A DNA stretch of 64,000 nucleotides from Agapanthus africanus (GCA_030015575.1 CM057349.1:260519077-260583076), one strand, 5' to 3'; counted from the first letter of the stretch, positions 34,969 to 45,839 are shown. The notes: generated from the letters alone by a model not told the origin. Numbers and translations are program-made.

Positions 34969-36463
34969 CATAAACCCTAGCATGGTATAAGTCTCATACA
35001 TACATGTTGCATGTGTAACCTAGCATGTCACAATAATATATATCACATATATACTAGTGTGCAAAAGGAATACAATTAACATATATCACATATATGTCAA
35101 TGTATCATATGTGAGAAAAAGAATTACTTAAGTGAGATAATATTAGTTAAAGTAATGTAATATATCAAATATATAATTATACATTAAATTATTAAATCAA
35201 TGCTTGATTTAATAATCCGGCTATATCACATACAACCGACTAAAATCAAATGTAACAACTTATCGAATCAACACTTGATCCGATAACCCTGCTATATCAC
35301 ATATAACCGACCTATGTCACATATCGCGAGAATAGAATACGGTATCACATATCGTATTAATCTCGGTCCCGCACATATCACATATGTGCTCCTACTCCAT
35401 TTCTCTTGGGCCAGGAAACCTCTGTGTAGGACTCTAAAGACTTGTCAATACGCCAGCAGTAGGTGATGATCATATCAAACACCCACAAGCCGCAAGCGGT
35501 CTGCTAAACATAACGGCCACTCGGGTATTGAGTGATCAGAAGATCAACAAGCAAGCCTACTCATACTCCTGTGAATCCAAACAGTAACACTACCGTACAG
35601 TCCGGTCTCTTCGTCTGATATGTCGCATATCTCGTCTAGGGGTGGTAAACGTCAGACCCCAATAACTCGATAAGTCGTGCTGATGTGAAGCTCATAACGG
35701 GTCGAGAAGCTACTGATAACACTTACCAATATATCTCTGAAGTAGCCCTGGCCAGGGACTTCCTGTTATAGCCAATCGAGCACAGCGCAACATCAACTCC
35801 CAATACCGAGAGAGACGAAACCCCTCCTATCGCTCATTGCCTCCATGTAATTCGTGACTGTACCCAAAAGTCACCGTTTTGCACGTTCTCTTGAACGTGG
35901 TAAGGTGGAAATCAAAGCACAGTGGGAATCACACAAGACTCTATGACGATCTCGGGTCAACAGACTAACCTGTACCAGTGTCACCAGAGAACTGCTATCT
36001 GACGATCGGTATAATACCATCTAGGAGTTCTAGGCGAGTCCGTTCAGTGTACCCAGTCTCCACTGAGCAGCTGTATACTGTCTCTAATGTCAAACACCAA
36101 TGGATATAGGGTCATCCATTGCCCATCTACATGGGTCGAGAAACTATACGCTAGTCTACCCTAGTATATCGATGCCCTGTCTCGATAGACCTACGACTAG
36201 GAACATTTGAAGGATGTACTTAGCGACTACACTGTCCTCACTAGTATGATCTGCATCATAATCCTGGTAGTCAAGTACTCATCCTAAGGGCTTTATCAAC
36301 ATGTAACATAGAGACAATCAGTGTACATGTTAAGATAAAGAGCAACCAGATAGCATACTATCATGTTGAGCAAGAAAGTCCTCTCTATGTATGTCCAAGC
36401 ATCCACTATAATATACATCATATGTACAATAATGGCCTCTAGGGCATACATATAACTAACACT
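34969..36463 (-). repeat. Truncated T-family LTR, minus
   Basis: Minus strand starts TGTTAGTTATATGTATGCCC at 36463 and runs about 1.5 kb to 34969, where it stops at CTAGGGTTTATG, a point matching about 37015 of the P LTR. The last ~0.7 kb of the LTR is missing. It abuts the very end of the H 3' LTR on one side and the middle of the P LTR on the other. Confidence 0.85.
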
Positions 36464-37762
36464 TCTGATCGCTCAATATTCGGGTGGCTGTTACGTTTAG
36501 CTGATCGCTTGCAGCTTGTGGGTGTTTGATATGATCATCACCTACTGCCGGTGTATTGACGTGTCTTTAGAGTCCTACACAGAGGTTTCCTGGCTCGGGC
36601 GAAACGGAGTAGGAGAACATATGTCATATGTGCGGGACCGAGATTGATACGTGTATGTGATACCATATTCTATTCTCGCGATATGTGATATCGGCCGGGT
36701 ATATGTGATATAGCCGGGTTATCGGATCAAGTGTTGATTCGATAAAATTATACATATTATATTGGTCGGTTATATGTAATATAGCCGGATTATTAAATCA
36801 ACTATTGATTTAATAATTTAATATATAATTATATGTGTGATATATTACATTACATTAACTAATATAAGCTCACTTAAATGATTCTTTTTCTCACTTAGGA
36901 TGCATTGATATATATGTGATATATGTTAAATGTATTCTTTTCTTTTGTTACAAAATATTATATATGTGATATGTGATATTGTAACATGCTAGGGTTACAC
37001 ATGCAACTAGGGTTTATGAGAATCTCACCATGGCTAGGATTAGGGTTAGATTTATTTATTTTAGTTAATTCTAAATTATGGATTAATCTTGGGATATTTC
37101 TTTCTCTTGACTTAGTCCACTCTTTAGATATTTACTAGGATATTTATTAACCTAACATTTAACCCTAGCCCATAGTTTATTCTCTACATGAGTTAGCCAT
37201 GACACATTCTTAACCTATGGTTGCATTCCTAACCTCAATAATAATTCATTTCATTCATCACTTCTTGAAATTCTTCTTGCTCACAAAAAGGCTTGCTAGA
37301 TTTTTTTTCCAAGTGATGAAAGATTGTGAGAAAAAGAAAACTAAAGAAAGCAAAATTCCTACTTCATCATCCTCTTCTATACTAGCCATATAGATTAGTG
37401 TGTTAGCTTCACTAATCCCTAATTAGTGAAGAGATAGCTTGGGTTTGTGACTCCTCAAGGTAGATCATCTTTGATAGTGAAGACTTCAAGCAAGCATGGA
37501 TCATTCATCTCATAGAGCCTCTCTAGAGTCCGGGAGCTTGATGATCGCAGCGAAGGGACCACAACTTGGAGCTTATGAAGCGAAGGAACGGACTACAAAG
37601 GTTGTAATCCCTATCACTTAGAAGTAAAGTAGTTTACTTGATGTTTCTAGTTTGATTCTCTAGTCAAAGATCTTGTTTTAGGGTTGTTTAAACATGACAA
37701 AATTTTAAATTGGCATGGATGATGGCACCCGAAACCTTGCTGTCGTGATAAATAACCCTACA
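36464..37762 (+). repeat. Element P: 5'-truncated 5' LTR
   Basis: Begins in mid-LTR at CTTCTGATCGCTC, a position about 0.9 kb into related LTRs, and ends AATAACCCTACA directly before a PBS-like sequence. TACAAAGGTTGTA at 37594-37606. The first part was lost where the minus LTR now lies. Confidence 0.85.
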
Positions 37763-37981
37763 GTGGTATCAGATCTACTAGGCATTGGATGTTGACCTAT
37801 GGGGGGTTCTCACTGTGTGACAGTGTAGCGAAGCATAGGCTCTTACCCTCAGGGTGTCCCGAGACCGGAAGGTGTTCCGGCGGGTTGTAGTCCTCACGAG
37901 GGGGCATTCGTAAAGGTAGCTACTTAGGGACCTGTAGGTGCCACGGTGACCCCATTGGATGGGGTGGCTGCCTGACCTACA
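37763..37981 (+). other. 219-bp insertion between two copies of CTACAGTGGTATCAG
   Basis: CTACAGTGGTATCAG occurs at 37758-37772 and again at 37977-37991. The first copy follows the P LTR (TGGTATCAGATC, 11 of 12 PBS bases). The second is followed by CTAGCTAG as in the T leader. The segment between has no match elsewhere in the window. It may be the LTR end plus PBS of another element joined by template switching. Confidence 0.6.
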
Positions 37982-39118
37982 GTGGTATCAGTGACTAGCT
38001 AGTGAATTAGACGGATAAGTGTAGGATTACAAAACCGAAACAACTCCGAAACATCCGAATCGAAACCCTAGTTTCTGTCGAATTATTTCAGGTGTCAAAA
38101 AACTTTTTAAACAGCTACAGAATGTTGTGTGTGATACAATATGAACACTGTGCAAAATTCACCCCAACCCCTCGGAATTTGGCAGAGCACATTGATGCCA
38201 AAACCGGCCTGGTCGGTTTTTTCAAGGTCGTTTGGGTTAAAATTTGTACTGTGTTCCAGTCTCTGGGGTTTGGTAATTCAGGTGTTGTTTATTTTTTCTA
38301 AATTTGCATGTGATGTTATCTTTTTACAGAGGCAATTCGGAGTGTTTCGTATTCGTAATTCTAGTTTTGTTTCGGGTAATTTAGACGGTGTTAAAAAGTT
38401 CGAACGGATATCAATAACTCACTTTTTCGCTTGCCGGAAAATTTTCAAGTGTTGGATTTTTCCTTAGTTAAAGAACATTCAAATATCGTGCAAGTGATGC
38501 GGTGGACCCTCTAGAAGAACAAAATCTTAACTCGATTTTTTGACCGTAAGAACCGCCGCTAAACCGTAAGGTTTGCGGTAGTTCCGTGGTGCCGCAAGTG
38601 AGGCATTGGTTGACCCTTCTACGGCTGGTTCATTGCTACTGTGGCATATGATGGATACTTCTAAACTACGCTCAAGTGTTGAGCATTTTGAGAAATTTTG
38701 GATGTTTGTTGATTCGATCGAAATGTTTAATATCGTTTAGCTTTTTCTGGAATGTGATACAATATGTGGAATTCATATAGTTAGGCATGAAATCCGTAAT
38801 ATGTGATATTTCGGGTTTACGATGTCTAAGCTGATTGTGGATTCCAAATGTTGTAGTTTTTCACTTTCTTTTCTGCGAACATAAGTGTAACATGTGGTGT
38901 ATCGCCGGTTTCATTGCTATACATCAACGACAATTGGGATACGCATATTTACTTACATTGATGACATGTAATGTTATGTATTGCTGTGATATATAATATT
39001 GGATCGTCGTGTTTTGAATAGCCGGGGGCTTTATGTGAGATGAGTGTTTTTATTTTCATTCATGTAAAATTCATTGTATGTAATATTCTTTTATTGGGGC
39101 ACTTCCGGTTGAGGATGA
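37982..39118 (+). other. Element P leader fragment
   Basis: Aligns by eye with the first 1.5 kb of the T leader (42058-43590): GC-rich segment near 38570, GGAATGTGATACAA, CGCCGGTTTC, and TTATTGGGGCACTTCC at the end. It lacks the ~300-bp GC-rich segment found in T. Interrupted by LTR C. ORFs 38092-38301 and 38141-38467 are not recognised. Confidence 0.8.
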
Positions 39119-39852
39119 TATAAGTCTACGGTAGCGCCCCGGCCGTCTGTCCGAGGCCAAAATGCGGAAACGAAAACTTTTTCAAAACTTGAAACTGGCG
39201 CTATCGTATGCTTAAAACCCGGATCGAACCATTAACCTATAAACTAGCAACTAGAGAAGGGTTGGAAAGGCTATACCGATCGATCCGTGTCCTTCGATCT
39301 TCGGCCACCATCCCAAGCTCCTCTCGGCATCTCCGGTCTTGATCTCCTCGTCGAAAAGGGCACCACATCATCGAGTCTTTTTACGGCCTCCCGCTTCATC
39401 CGAAGCAACTCGGGCACGAAGTTTGCTAGCCGACGTACCTAAGGTGAAGTAGAGAATGTGTGTGACAACTTTGTCTCTTGCATCCATTGTATGGATGGAG
39501 GTTGAAGGTGGTGCCATCCATGGAAATGGTGAGCTAGAGGAAGAAGAAGAAGTTCCTTTTTCTTTTTCTTATGTCTTGTGATGATAATGAGAGTGAGAGT
39601 TAAGGCAGCCCCTCCTCTCTCCTCTTATCATATCAAGCACAAATCAAGCACAATATGTGACACATGCACAAGGAAAGAGACCATGAGTCACCACTTGTGC
39701 ATGTGTCACAATTAATGCTCCTAATCATGATTTCTAGCTCATAATTTCCATATGTAAACATTAACCCAAATGTTTACAACAATAAAAAGATACGGCAACA
39801 TCTAAAGTAAACTCGTGACGGATCACAAGGATACCCCTCACCTGTATATATA
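39119..39852 (-). repeat. LTR C, part 1 (older N-related LTR)
   Basis: Aligned with the 3' end of N LTRs on the minus strand (GGCGCTACCG-like end, CCGGGTTTT, the GGGAGG..GTAAAA run). In plus coordinates it starts TATAAGT where N3 has TGTAAGT, so its terminal CA has become TA. Split at 39852 by T. Whether it is a solo LTR or the 3' LTR of an element cannot be seen here. Confidence 0.8.
39848..39852. repeat. T target duplication, left copy (atata)
   Basis: Matches 58460-58464, outside the outermost T LTRs. Confidence 0.92.
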
Positions 39853-42057
39853 TGTTAGTTATATGTATGCCCTAGAGGCCATTACTGTACATTGGATGTA
39901 TATTGTAGTGGATGCTGGGACATATATAGGTAGGACTTTCTTGCTCGACATGATAGTACGCTATCTGGTTGCTCTTTATCTTAACGTGTATACCTTCTGT
40001 CTCTCTGATTACATGTTGATAAAGCCCTTAGGATGTGTACTCGACTTCCAGGACTATGATGCAGATCATACTAGTGGGGCCTGCGTAGTCAATGAGTACA
40101 TCCTTCATTGTTCCTAGTCGTGGGAATATCGAGACGGGGCATCGATATTCCAGAGTAGACTAGCGTATATCTTCTCGACCCATATGATGGGCGATAGATG
40201 ATCCCATATCCATTGGTGTTTGACATCGGAGATGGTATGCGGGTGCTCAGTGCAGACTGGGTACACTGAACGGACTCGCCGAGAACTCCTATACCTCACG
40301 TCAGATGGCAGTTCTCTGGTGACACTGGTACAGCTTAGTCTGTTGACCCGAGATCGTCATAGAGTCTTGTGTGTCTCCCACTGTGCTTTGATTTCCACCC
40401 TACCACGGCTCTACTGAGTCGTGCAAATAGGTGGTTTTTGGGTACAGTCCCGATTCACATGGAGGCAATGAGCGATAGGAGGGGATTCGTCTCTCCCGGT
40501 ATTGGGGGCTGATGTTGCGCAATGCTCGACTGGCCATAACAGGAAATCCCTGGCCAGGATTGCAGTGATATACTGGTAAGAGTTATCAGTAGTCTCACGA
40601 TTGTTATGGACCCTACGTCGGCATGACTTATCGAGCTATTGGGGTCTGACGTTTACCACCCCTAGGCGAGATATGCGACATATCAGACGAACAGACCGGA
40701 CTGTACGGTAAGTGTTACTGGTTGGATTCACAGGAGTGTGAGCGGGCTTGCTCGTCGATCTTCTGATCGCTCAATACCCGGGTGGCCGTTACGTTTAGCA
40801 GACCGCTTGCGGCTTGTGGGTGTTTGATATAATCATCATCTGCTGCCGGCGTATTGACGAGTCTTTAGAGTCCTACACAGAGGTTTCCTGGCTCAAGCGA
40901 AACGAAATAGGAGCACATATGGGATATGTGCGGGACCGAGAATAATGCGTGTATGTGATACCGTATTTCATTCTCGCGATGTATGTGTCGAATGGTTGTA
41001 TGAGATATAACCTGGTTATCGAATCAAGGATTGATTCGATAAGCCGATACATTGGATACTAGCCGGTTATATGCGACATGACCGGATCGTTAAATCAAGT
41101 GTTGATTTAATGATTTAATGTAGAATTATATATTTGATATATTACTTTGCATCAACTAGTATTGGTTCACTTTAAATGGATTTTCTCACTTGAATTGTGC
41201 AAGTTGTATATGTGATATACATTTGTGCACATGATTGTATCATGTTTGATGATACATGTTTACTTGGTTAAGTGTAAAGAATTAAACCATGGTTAAGTTT
41301 ATGATTAGGGTTTTCTTTTTTCTTACTTATTTATTTATTTATTTATTTATTTTTGGAAAAGATGAGAAAAGAATGGTTGCTATTTTTGTATTTAGTTGAA
41401 GTTTCATGAAGCATTGACTAAGTCACCATTCTTGTCTCATGCTTAACCCTAACCATCCAAGTTAACCATGGTCCATTCTCTACAATTAACCAAGGGTTAA
41501 TATATGATAAGTATTGATTTATTTATCCAATAATAAAATAACTTATCATATCTTCTTCTTCTTCTTCATCTTCTTCTTCCATGAAGAAAGCTTGCTACAT
41601 CAATGGCAAGTGATGAAAAAGTGTGAGAAATCCAATTCTAAAGTGAACCCACTTCCTATTTCTTCATCCTCTACCTCTTGCCAAGTAGTATAGGGTGTTT
41701 CCTTCACAAGTTTTCATGGCTTGGTGAAGGTGGAGCTTGATCTAGTGATGCCTCGACGTAGATCATCTTCGGCACGTTGTCGACGACCTAGCCCGCCTTT
41801 TTCTCCGATGAAACCACCGTGAGAGTCATGGTTCGATTTGGACAGCGGAGAGGACTTCATCATGGAGCCTAGGAGGTGGAGGACCGGATCTACAAAGGTT
41901 GTAGCCCCTTTCCTTTAGCTATATTTCCGTTTACTTGCTCGCATCGCCTATATATCTAGTTGACGATCCGTATTAGGGTTTGTAGGCACCCGTAAAATTT
42001 GATTTGTGCATGTTTGATCACTTGTGAGACTTCTTTAGTGTGCCTAGGAACCCTACA
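39853..42057 (+). repeat. T LTR1 (2,205 bp)
   Basis: TGTTAGTTATATG to AGGAACCCTACA. A 10-bp deletion near 40288 and one fewer TTC unit than LTR2 account for its shorter length. Perfect 12-bp dyad at 41016-41042 and a second at 41090-41110; (ATTT)n near 41330; (CTT)n near 41550. Confidence 0.95.
41891..41903 (+). promoter_or_regulatory. Invariant 13-bp dyad TACAAAGGTTGTA near the LTR 3' end
   Basis: Present without change in seven LTR copies: here, 50092-50104, 58293-58305, 31589-31601 (S1), 34799-34811 (H), 37594-37606 (P), and 28905-28917 (S2, complement). It lies about 155-175 bp before the LTR end, while flanking sequence varies. Function unknown. Confidence 0.6.
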
Positions 42058-42058
42058 G

Positions 42059-42070
42059 TGGTATCAGAGC
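42059..42070 (+). promoter_or_regulatory. T primer-binding site 1
   Basis: TGGTATCAGAGC one base after LTR1. Confidence 0.95.
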
Positions 42071-42254
42071 CTAGCTAGAGCCTTAGGCGATGCGTAGACG
42101 GAGTTAGAAGTCCGATCGACCCAAAACCCCGACTTTAAAATGCTCTCTGGACAATTCTGTAAAATGTGGATTTTTGTAAATTAAAAATATGCAGAAAAAT
42201 CAGCAGGTGATTGTAAGGGTTACTGCAAAATTCGATGGCCCAATTCCTTAAAGG

Positions 42255-42302
42255 TGCCGCGGATCCGCGGCATGATCATGCTCATGCGGCGGTTCCGCGG
42301 CA
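42255..42302 (+). other. GC-rich palindromes about 185 nt after the PBS (T)
   Basis: TGCCGCGGATCCGCGGCA (42255-42272) is a perfect 18-bp palindrome; CATGATCATG follows; then the related TGCGGCGGTTCCGCGGCA (42285-42302). Copy 2 at 50456-50503. E1 has a similar dyad at the same distance from its PBS. Confidence 0.65.
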
Positions 42303-42904
42303 GTTTTGTCTTGTTGTGCATCGAAGTTTGCACCATAATTCTTAGTAAGCAGTGTTAGTTTTCCTGGGAATATTTTAATATTTATTCCAGAGTTTTATTT
42401 TCTGGGTTGTATTGGGAACTCAATGTATCGATCGGATTGTCTAATTTTGTCAGTGTGTTTTTCCGGGTATTTTAGAATATGTTAAAAAGTTCGACCGGAT
42501 ATAAATACCCACTTTTTCCCCTGCCGGGAAATTTCCAATTGTTGGATTTTTCCGTAGTTTAACGACGTTCTAAGTAGTGCAAGTAACGCGATGGACCCTC
42601 TAGAAGACAACAAACCTTAACTCGATTATGTGACCGTCTTGAACTGCCCTTTGAACCTTCGGGTTTGGGGCAGTACGGCGTGCCACATGTGAGGCGTTGG
42701 CTTGACCCTTCTACGGCTGGACCGTTGGTACTGAGGCACGAACTGAATGTTGTTAGACTTATTTCATATGTTGAGCTGTTTCGGGAAAACTTGGGTGTTC
42801 GAATGTTCAATCGGAAAGTTTAACATTTTCTGTTTATCCGGAATGTGATACAACAATTGGAATTCACAAAAGTTGTGTGATAACTGAATGAATGTTATAA
42901 ACAT

Positions 42905-43205
42905 AGCAGTTTAGTCTCACATGATCGGTTGCCACGGAATTTTGATCTGATCAAAAGTCCGTCGCAATCACGTAGCGTACGCGGATACTCGCCGGGTAAA
43001 CTTAATAGACAGCCTCACCCCATAGCCCCGACTAAGTGACTGTAGGAGAACCCCGTCGCCGAAAGCATCCGTTCGGGTGCTCGCGGTAGCGGTGTTCCGC
43101 CTTGGTGCACTTGGTCGACGGCGTCGGGGGTGCAGCCGCCTACTAAAGTTTGCGACGAGCATTCGATCAAGATGTCGGGAATCCTGTTGAATTGCCCGAC
43201 TTGAT
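42905..43205 (+). other. GC-rich ~300-bp segment private to the T leader
   Basis: Clearly richer in G and C than its surroundings and absent from the aligned P leader near 38750-38800. It contains the short minus ORF 42968-43162 (Arg-rich) with no recognised homology. It could be a captured host fragment; I cannot identify it. Copy 2 at about 51106-51406. Confidence 0.5.
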
Positions 43206-43976
43206 ATTGAAAAGTGTTTTCGATTTTGAGACTAAAATGCGGGGTTTATAATTGTTAGGCATGCGATGTCTAAAGAATTCATTTGGTTAGGCATGCGATG
43301 CCTAATGAGATTGCGGATTCCAACTGTTGTAGTTTTACACTTTCTTTTCTGTGACCGTAAGTGTAATATGTGATATCGCCGGTTTCGTTGCTATATGTCA
43401 ACGACAATTGGGATGCGCATATTTACTTACGTTGATGACATGTGATGTTATGTGTTGCTGGATATGTTATATTGGATCGTCGTGTTTGAATAGCCGGGGG
43501 TTTTTTTTTTATGTGAGATGAGTGTTTTTCATTTTCATTCATGTATAAAACTTGTATGTAATATTATTTTATTGGGGCACTTCCAGGTTGCGGAAGTTGT
43601 CACCGTTGATGTATATTATTTACTTTTCTGCACTAGGATAGACCCAAGGAGGGGAGCACAAGTAACCGGGTTCTAGGGTCCAGAGGGAGACCATCTCGAG
43701 GAGTCGAGTCCGGGTCTCCTAACCCTAGAATTAGTAGGGTTGCTTGCCGCTCTCGTAGGGGTCTAGGGGTGTGGGATTGGCTATTCATCACGACCGTGGA
43801 ATCCGTGTTTTATACTGGCTCGTATTGAAAACACGGACGTCCTAGTATATCCAATATTTCATATGATTCTTTCTGCTGCGTTATCTGTGATGTGATCATG
43901 CGATGTTCTGTGCTCTGTTCAAATAGATGTAGTATATAGTATATATGATATATTATATAGACGTTGCTTATGTTTT

Positions 43977-44059
43977 ACACCCGCGCTAGCCCTGCCCCGC
44001 TCTGCCGTTAGTTACCTAACCTAACGGTGCAGACAGGACATCGAGGCGAATGTGGATGG
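43977..44059 (+). other. Nested-stem leader element (T copy 1)
   Basis: Inner CCGTTAG/CTAACGG, middle CCTG/CAGG, outer CACCCGC/GTGGATG with one mismatch. Copy 2 at 52178-52260. Confidence 0.55.
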
Positions 44060-44115
44060 TATAAGCGTACGTTATATTTATCTGTGATGTTTAGGTGGAA
44101 TTAAATGATGGGATA

Positions 44116-44136
44116 TTCATTAATGAGATTAATGAA
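44116..44136 (+). other. 8-bp leader hairpin (T copy 1)
   Basis: TTCATTAA, loop TGAGA, TTAATGAA; sits where N1 has TGCATTGAT/ATCAATGCA. Copy 2 at 52317-52337. Confidence 0.6.
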
Positions 44137-44194
44137 AGAAAATAAACCTAATTGATGTTGTGGAATCGAATTTCAAAATAAAAACAGGTAGCTA

Positions 44195-44425
44195 CAGTTC
44201 TTGCTTTGCATCGCGGTGTTCATTATAGAACATCCTGCACCTTATTCGATGAGGAAAGGACCGAGATCCCTTCACCGGGAGTGACTCCTTTAGCAATAAC
44301 TGGCAGATGCTAAAACCCTCGGTTTGTCTTTGATCGCTTCTAGAGTTTTCGCTTTGCACAGTGATATATATGATATATCCCGCACCTCATTCGACGAGGA
44401 AAGGGCCGACGATCCCTTCACCGGG
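44195..44425 (+). repeat. Leader repeat block, two units (T copy 1)
   Basis: Two units with stems at 44240-44254 (CCTT/GAGG, one G-U) and 44385-44399 (CCTC/GAGG), each followed by TCCC-ttcacc-GGGA. Copy 2 at about 52396-52626. Confidence 0.65.
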
Positions 44426-44579
44426 AGTGACCCCTTTAGCAAAACTAGAAAAGCCCCAAAAACATTCCATTTAAAAACCATTTGATTCCGCAACGAGATC
44501 AAGTTCAAAGCGTTAAAGGTTTTCATAAAAACCATTCGCAACCCTCCGTCATTTTAGGAAGTAGAGTACTTAGTATTCG

Positions 44580-44790
44580 TGCTGTGTTTGTTGACCATAG
44601 TCAAGGCACAGTGTACGGTAGCTAAGTGATGTCTTCCTACACCGCATATGATGCGATTAGTTAGGACAGTCGCGTGACTTTGTTGACCTTAGTTAAGGGT
44701 CATGTGGGTGGGTCTAATTAATCACGAAATGACGGGTAGAACTTGACTAGTACTTATGATTTGTTGACCATAGTTAAGGTCATAGGTGCT
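44580..44790 (+). other. Three-fold stem-loop array (T copy 1)
   Basis: Cores near 44590, 44681 and 44763: TTGAC-cata-GTCAA, then two with GTTAA. Outer pairs CTGTG/CACAG, GTGAC/GTCAT and TATGA/TCATA. Copy 2 at +8201. Confidence 0.6.
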
Positions 44791-45202
44791 AGGGGTAAAA
44801 AACCTTTATCGGGAGTTTCAAGTGTTGAAATTTGCAATGAGATTGCATACCTTCTATATGATAGTTGGATCCCGATACCCACTGCGAGTAATTGTTACTC
44901 CTGGGAGAGTTTTGCACTTTACAATTAGCCGATCAAGTAGGTGTCTAGAAAGGTGTCAATGGGGTTACGCCTCTGGGAAAACGAGGTTTACAGTAATTAG
45001 GTCCGTGCGAAAGCACGGGGAACCTCCCTCAAAGTACCGACACTTGCCTGGCTGAAAGATTGGAGAACTTGTAGAGTGTAATTAATCCCGGCTAGTCTTT
45101 CCTTTTAGGGTTTGAAGGAAGATTTGATAAAAAGCAGTGGGAGCCATCCTGATTAGATAAAATACATAACCAATCTAATCTTGCAAGAGCGCACGTAGAG
45201 TG

Positions 45203-45223
45203 TTTTCTTCTCTCTCTCTCCAG
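45203..45223 (+). promoter_or_regulatory. Pyrimidine tract ending in CAG before T protease
   Basis: C/T run ending CCAG, 37 nt before the ATG of the protease remnant, the same spacing as in E1. Copy 2 at 53404-53424. Confidence 0.45.
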
Positions 45224-45259
45224 GTAGCGACCATATCACGCCTTAATCAAGATAATAAT

Positions 45260-45526
45260 ATGGATGTATTGACCGAACCCGCTTGTTATACTGAGCTGGG
45301 GAACGTTGGTCCCGCTCCAACTTATAATTGTTATAAGACAGAGCAGGAAATAGAGGAATACCAGAAATCCTATGCCGCCCAAACGCAGAAAGTGCATATG
45401 ATGCATCTCCTTCGGGTGTGTTCATTATGCAGAACTGTTCCTCAGTATCCTCTGCATCCTTGTGTATATGATACCGGATCAGGATCCCAGATATGTAATC
45501 TGTTACATAGGGCTACAAAAAGGTAG
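45260..45526 (+). pseudogene. T copy 1: protease remnant
   Basis: ATG at 45260 opens a frame of about 88 codons that ends DTGSGSQICNLLHRATKR and a stop. The protease active-site motif DTGSGS is intact, and the N-terminal part matches the E1 sequence around its ATG. The frame stops before the rest of protease. Confidence 0.8.
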
Positions 45527-45839
45527 AAAAACTGAGAACGGGTGATAAGTTTCATGAGGCAGAAAACGGGGCAAGTGTTGCAGCCAAGTCTGTTGGTCAC
45601 TGTCACCCTGTATTACGAATACATTGATTCTGAACAAATGCTATTAGATACCGAACCTGATATACAAAATCATATCAGTCTCTTTATTAGTAAAGAAAGG
45701 ATATAATTTTGTATTGATGGATAATGTTTTGAACATTTCCTATATCAAAAGTTGATCGGTTCAGGCACGTTATCTAAAAGCATTGACGTTCTAAATCAAA
45801 CTACAGTTCCTAGTATACAGAACACACACAGGAGGAAAA

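Larger units (their letters stand above)
42071..45202 (+). other. T leader, copy 1, untranslated, no gag found
   Basis: About 3.1 kb with no gag-like ORF. Palindromes 42255-42302, GC-rich segment 42905-43205, nested stem 43977-44059, hairpin 44116-44136, repeat block about 44195-44425, three stem-loops about 44580-44790, pyrimidine tract 45203-45223. Copy 2 is the same at +8201. Confidence 0.8.

Noticed and set aside
41325-41352. (ATTT)n and (CTT)n microsatellites as features of their own
   Set aside because: They are short simple repeats inside T LTRs, differing by single units; noted within the LTR entries.
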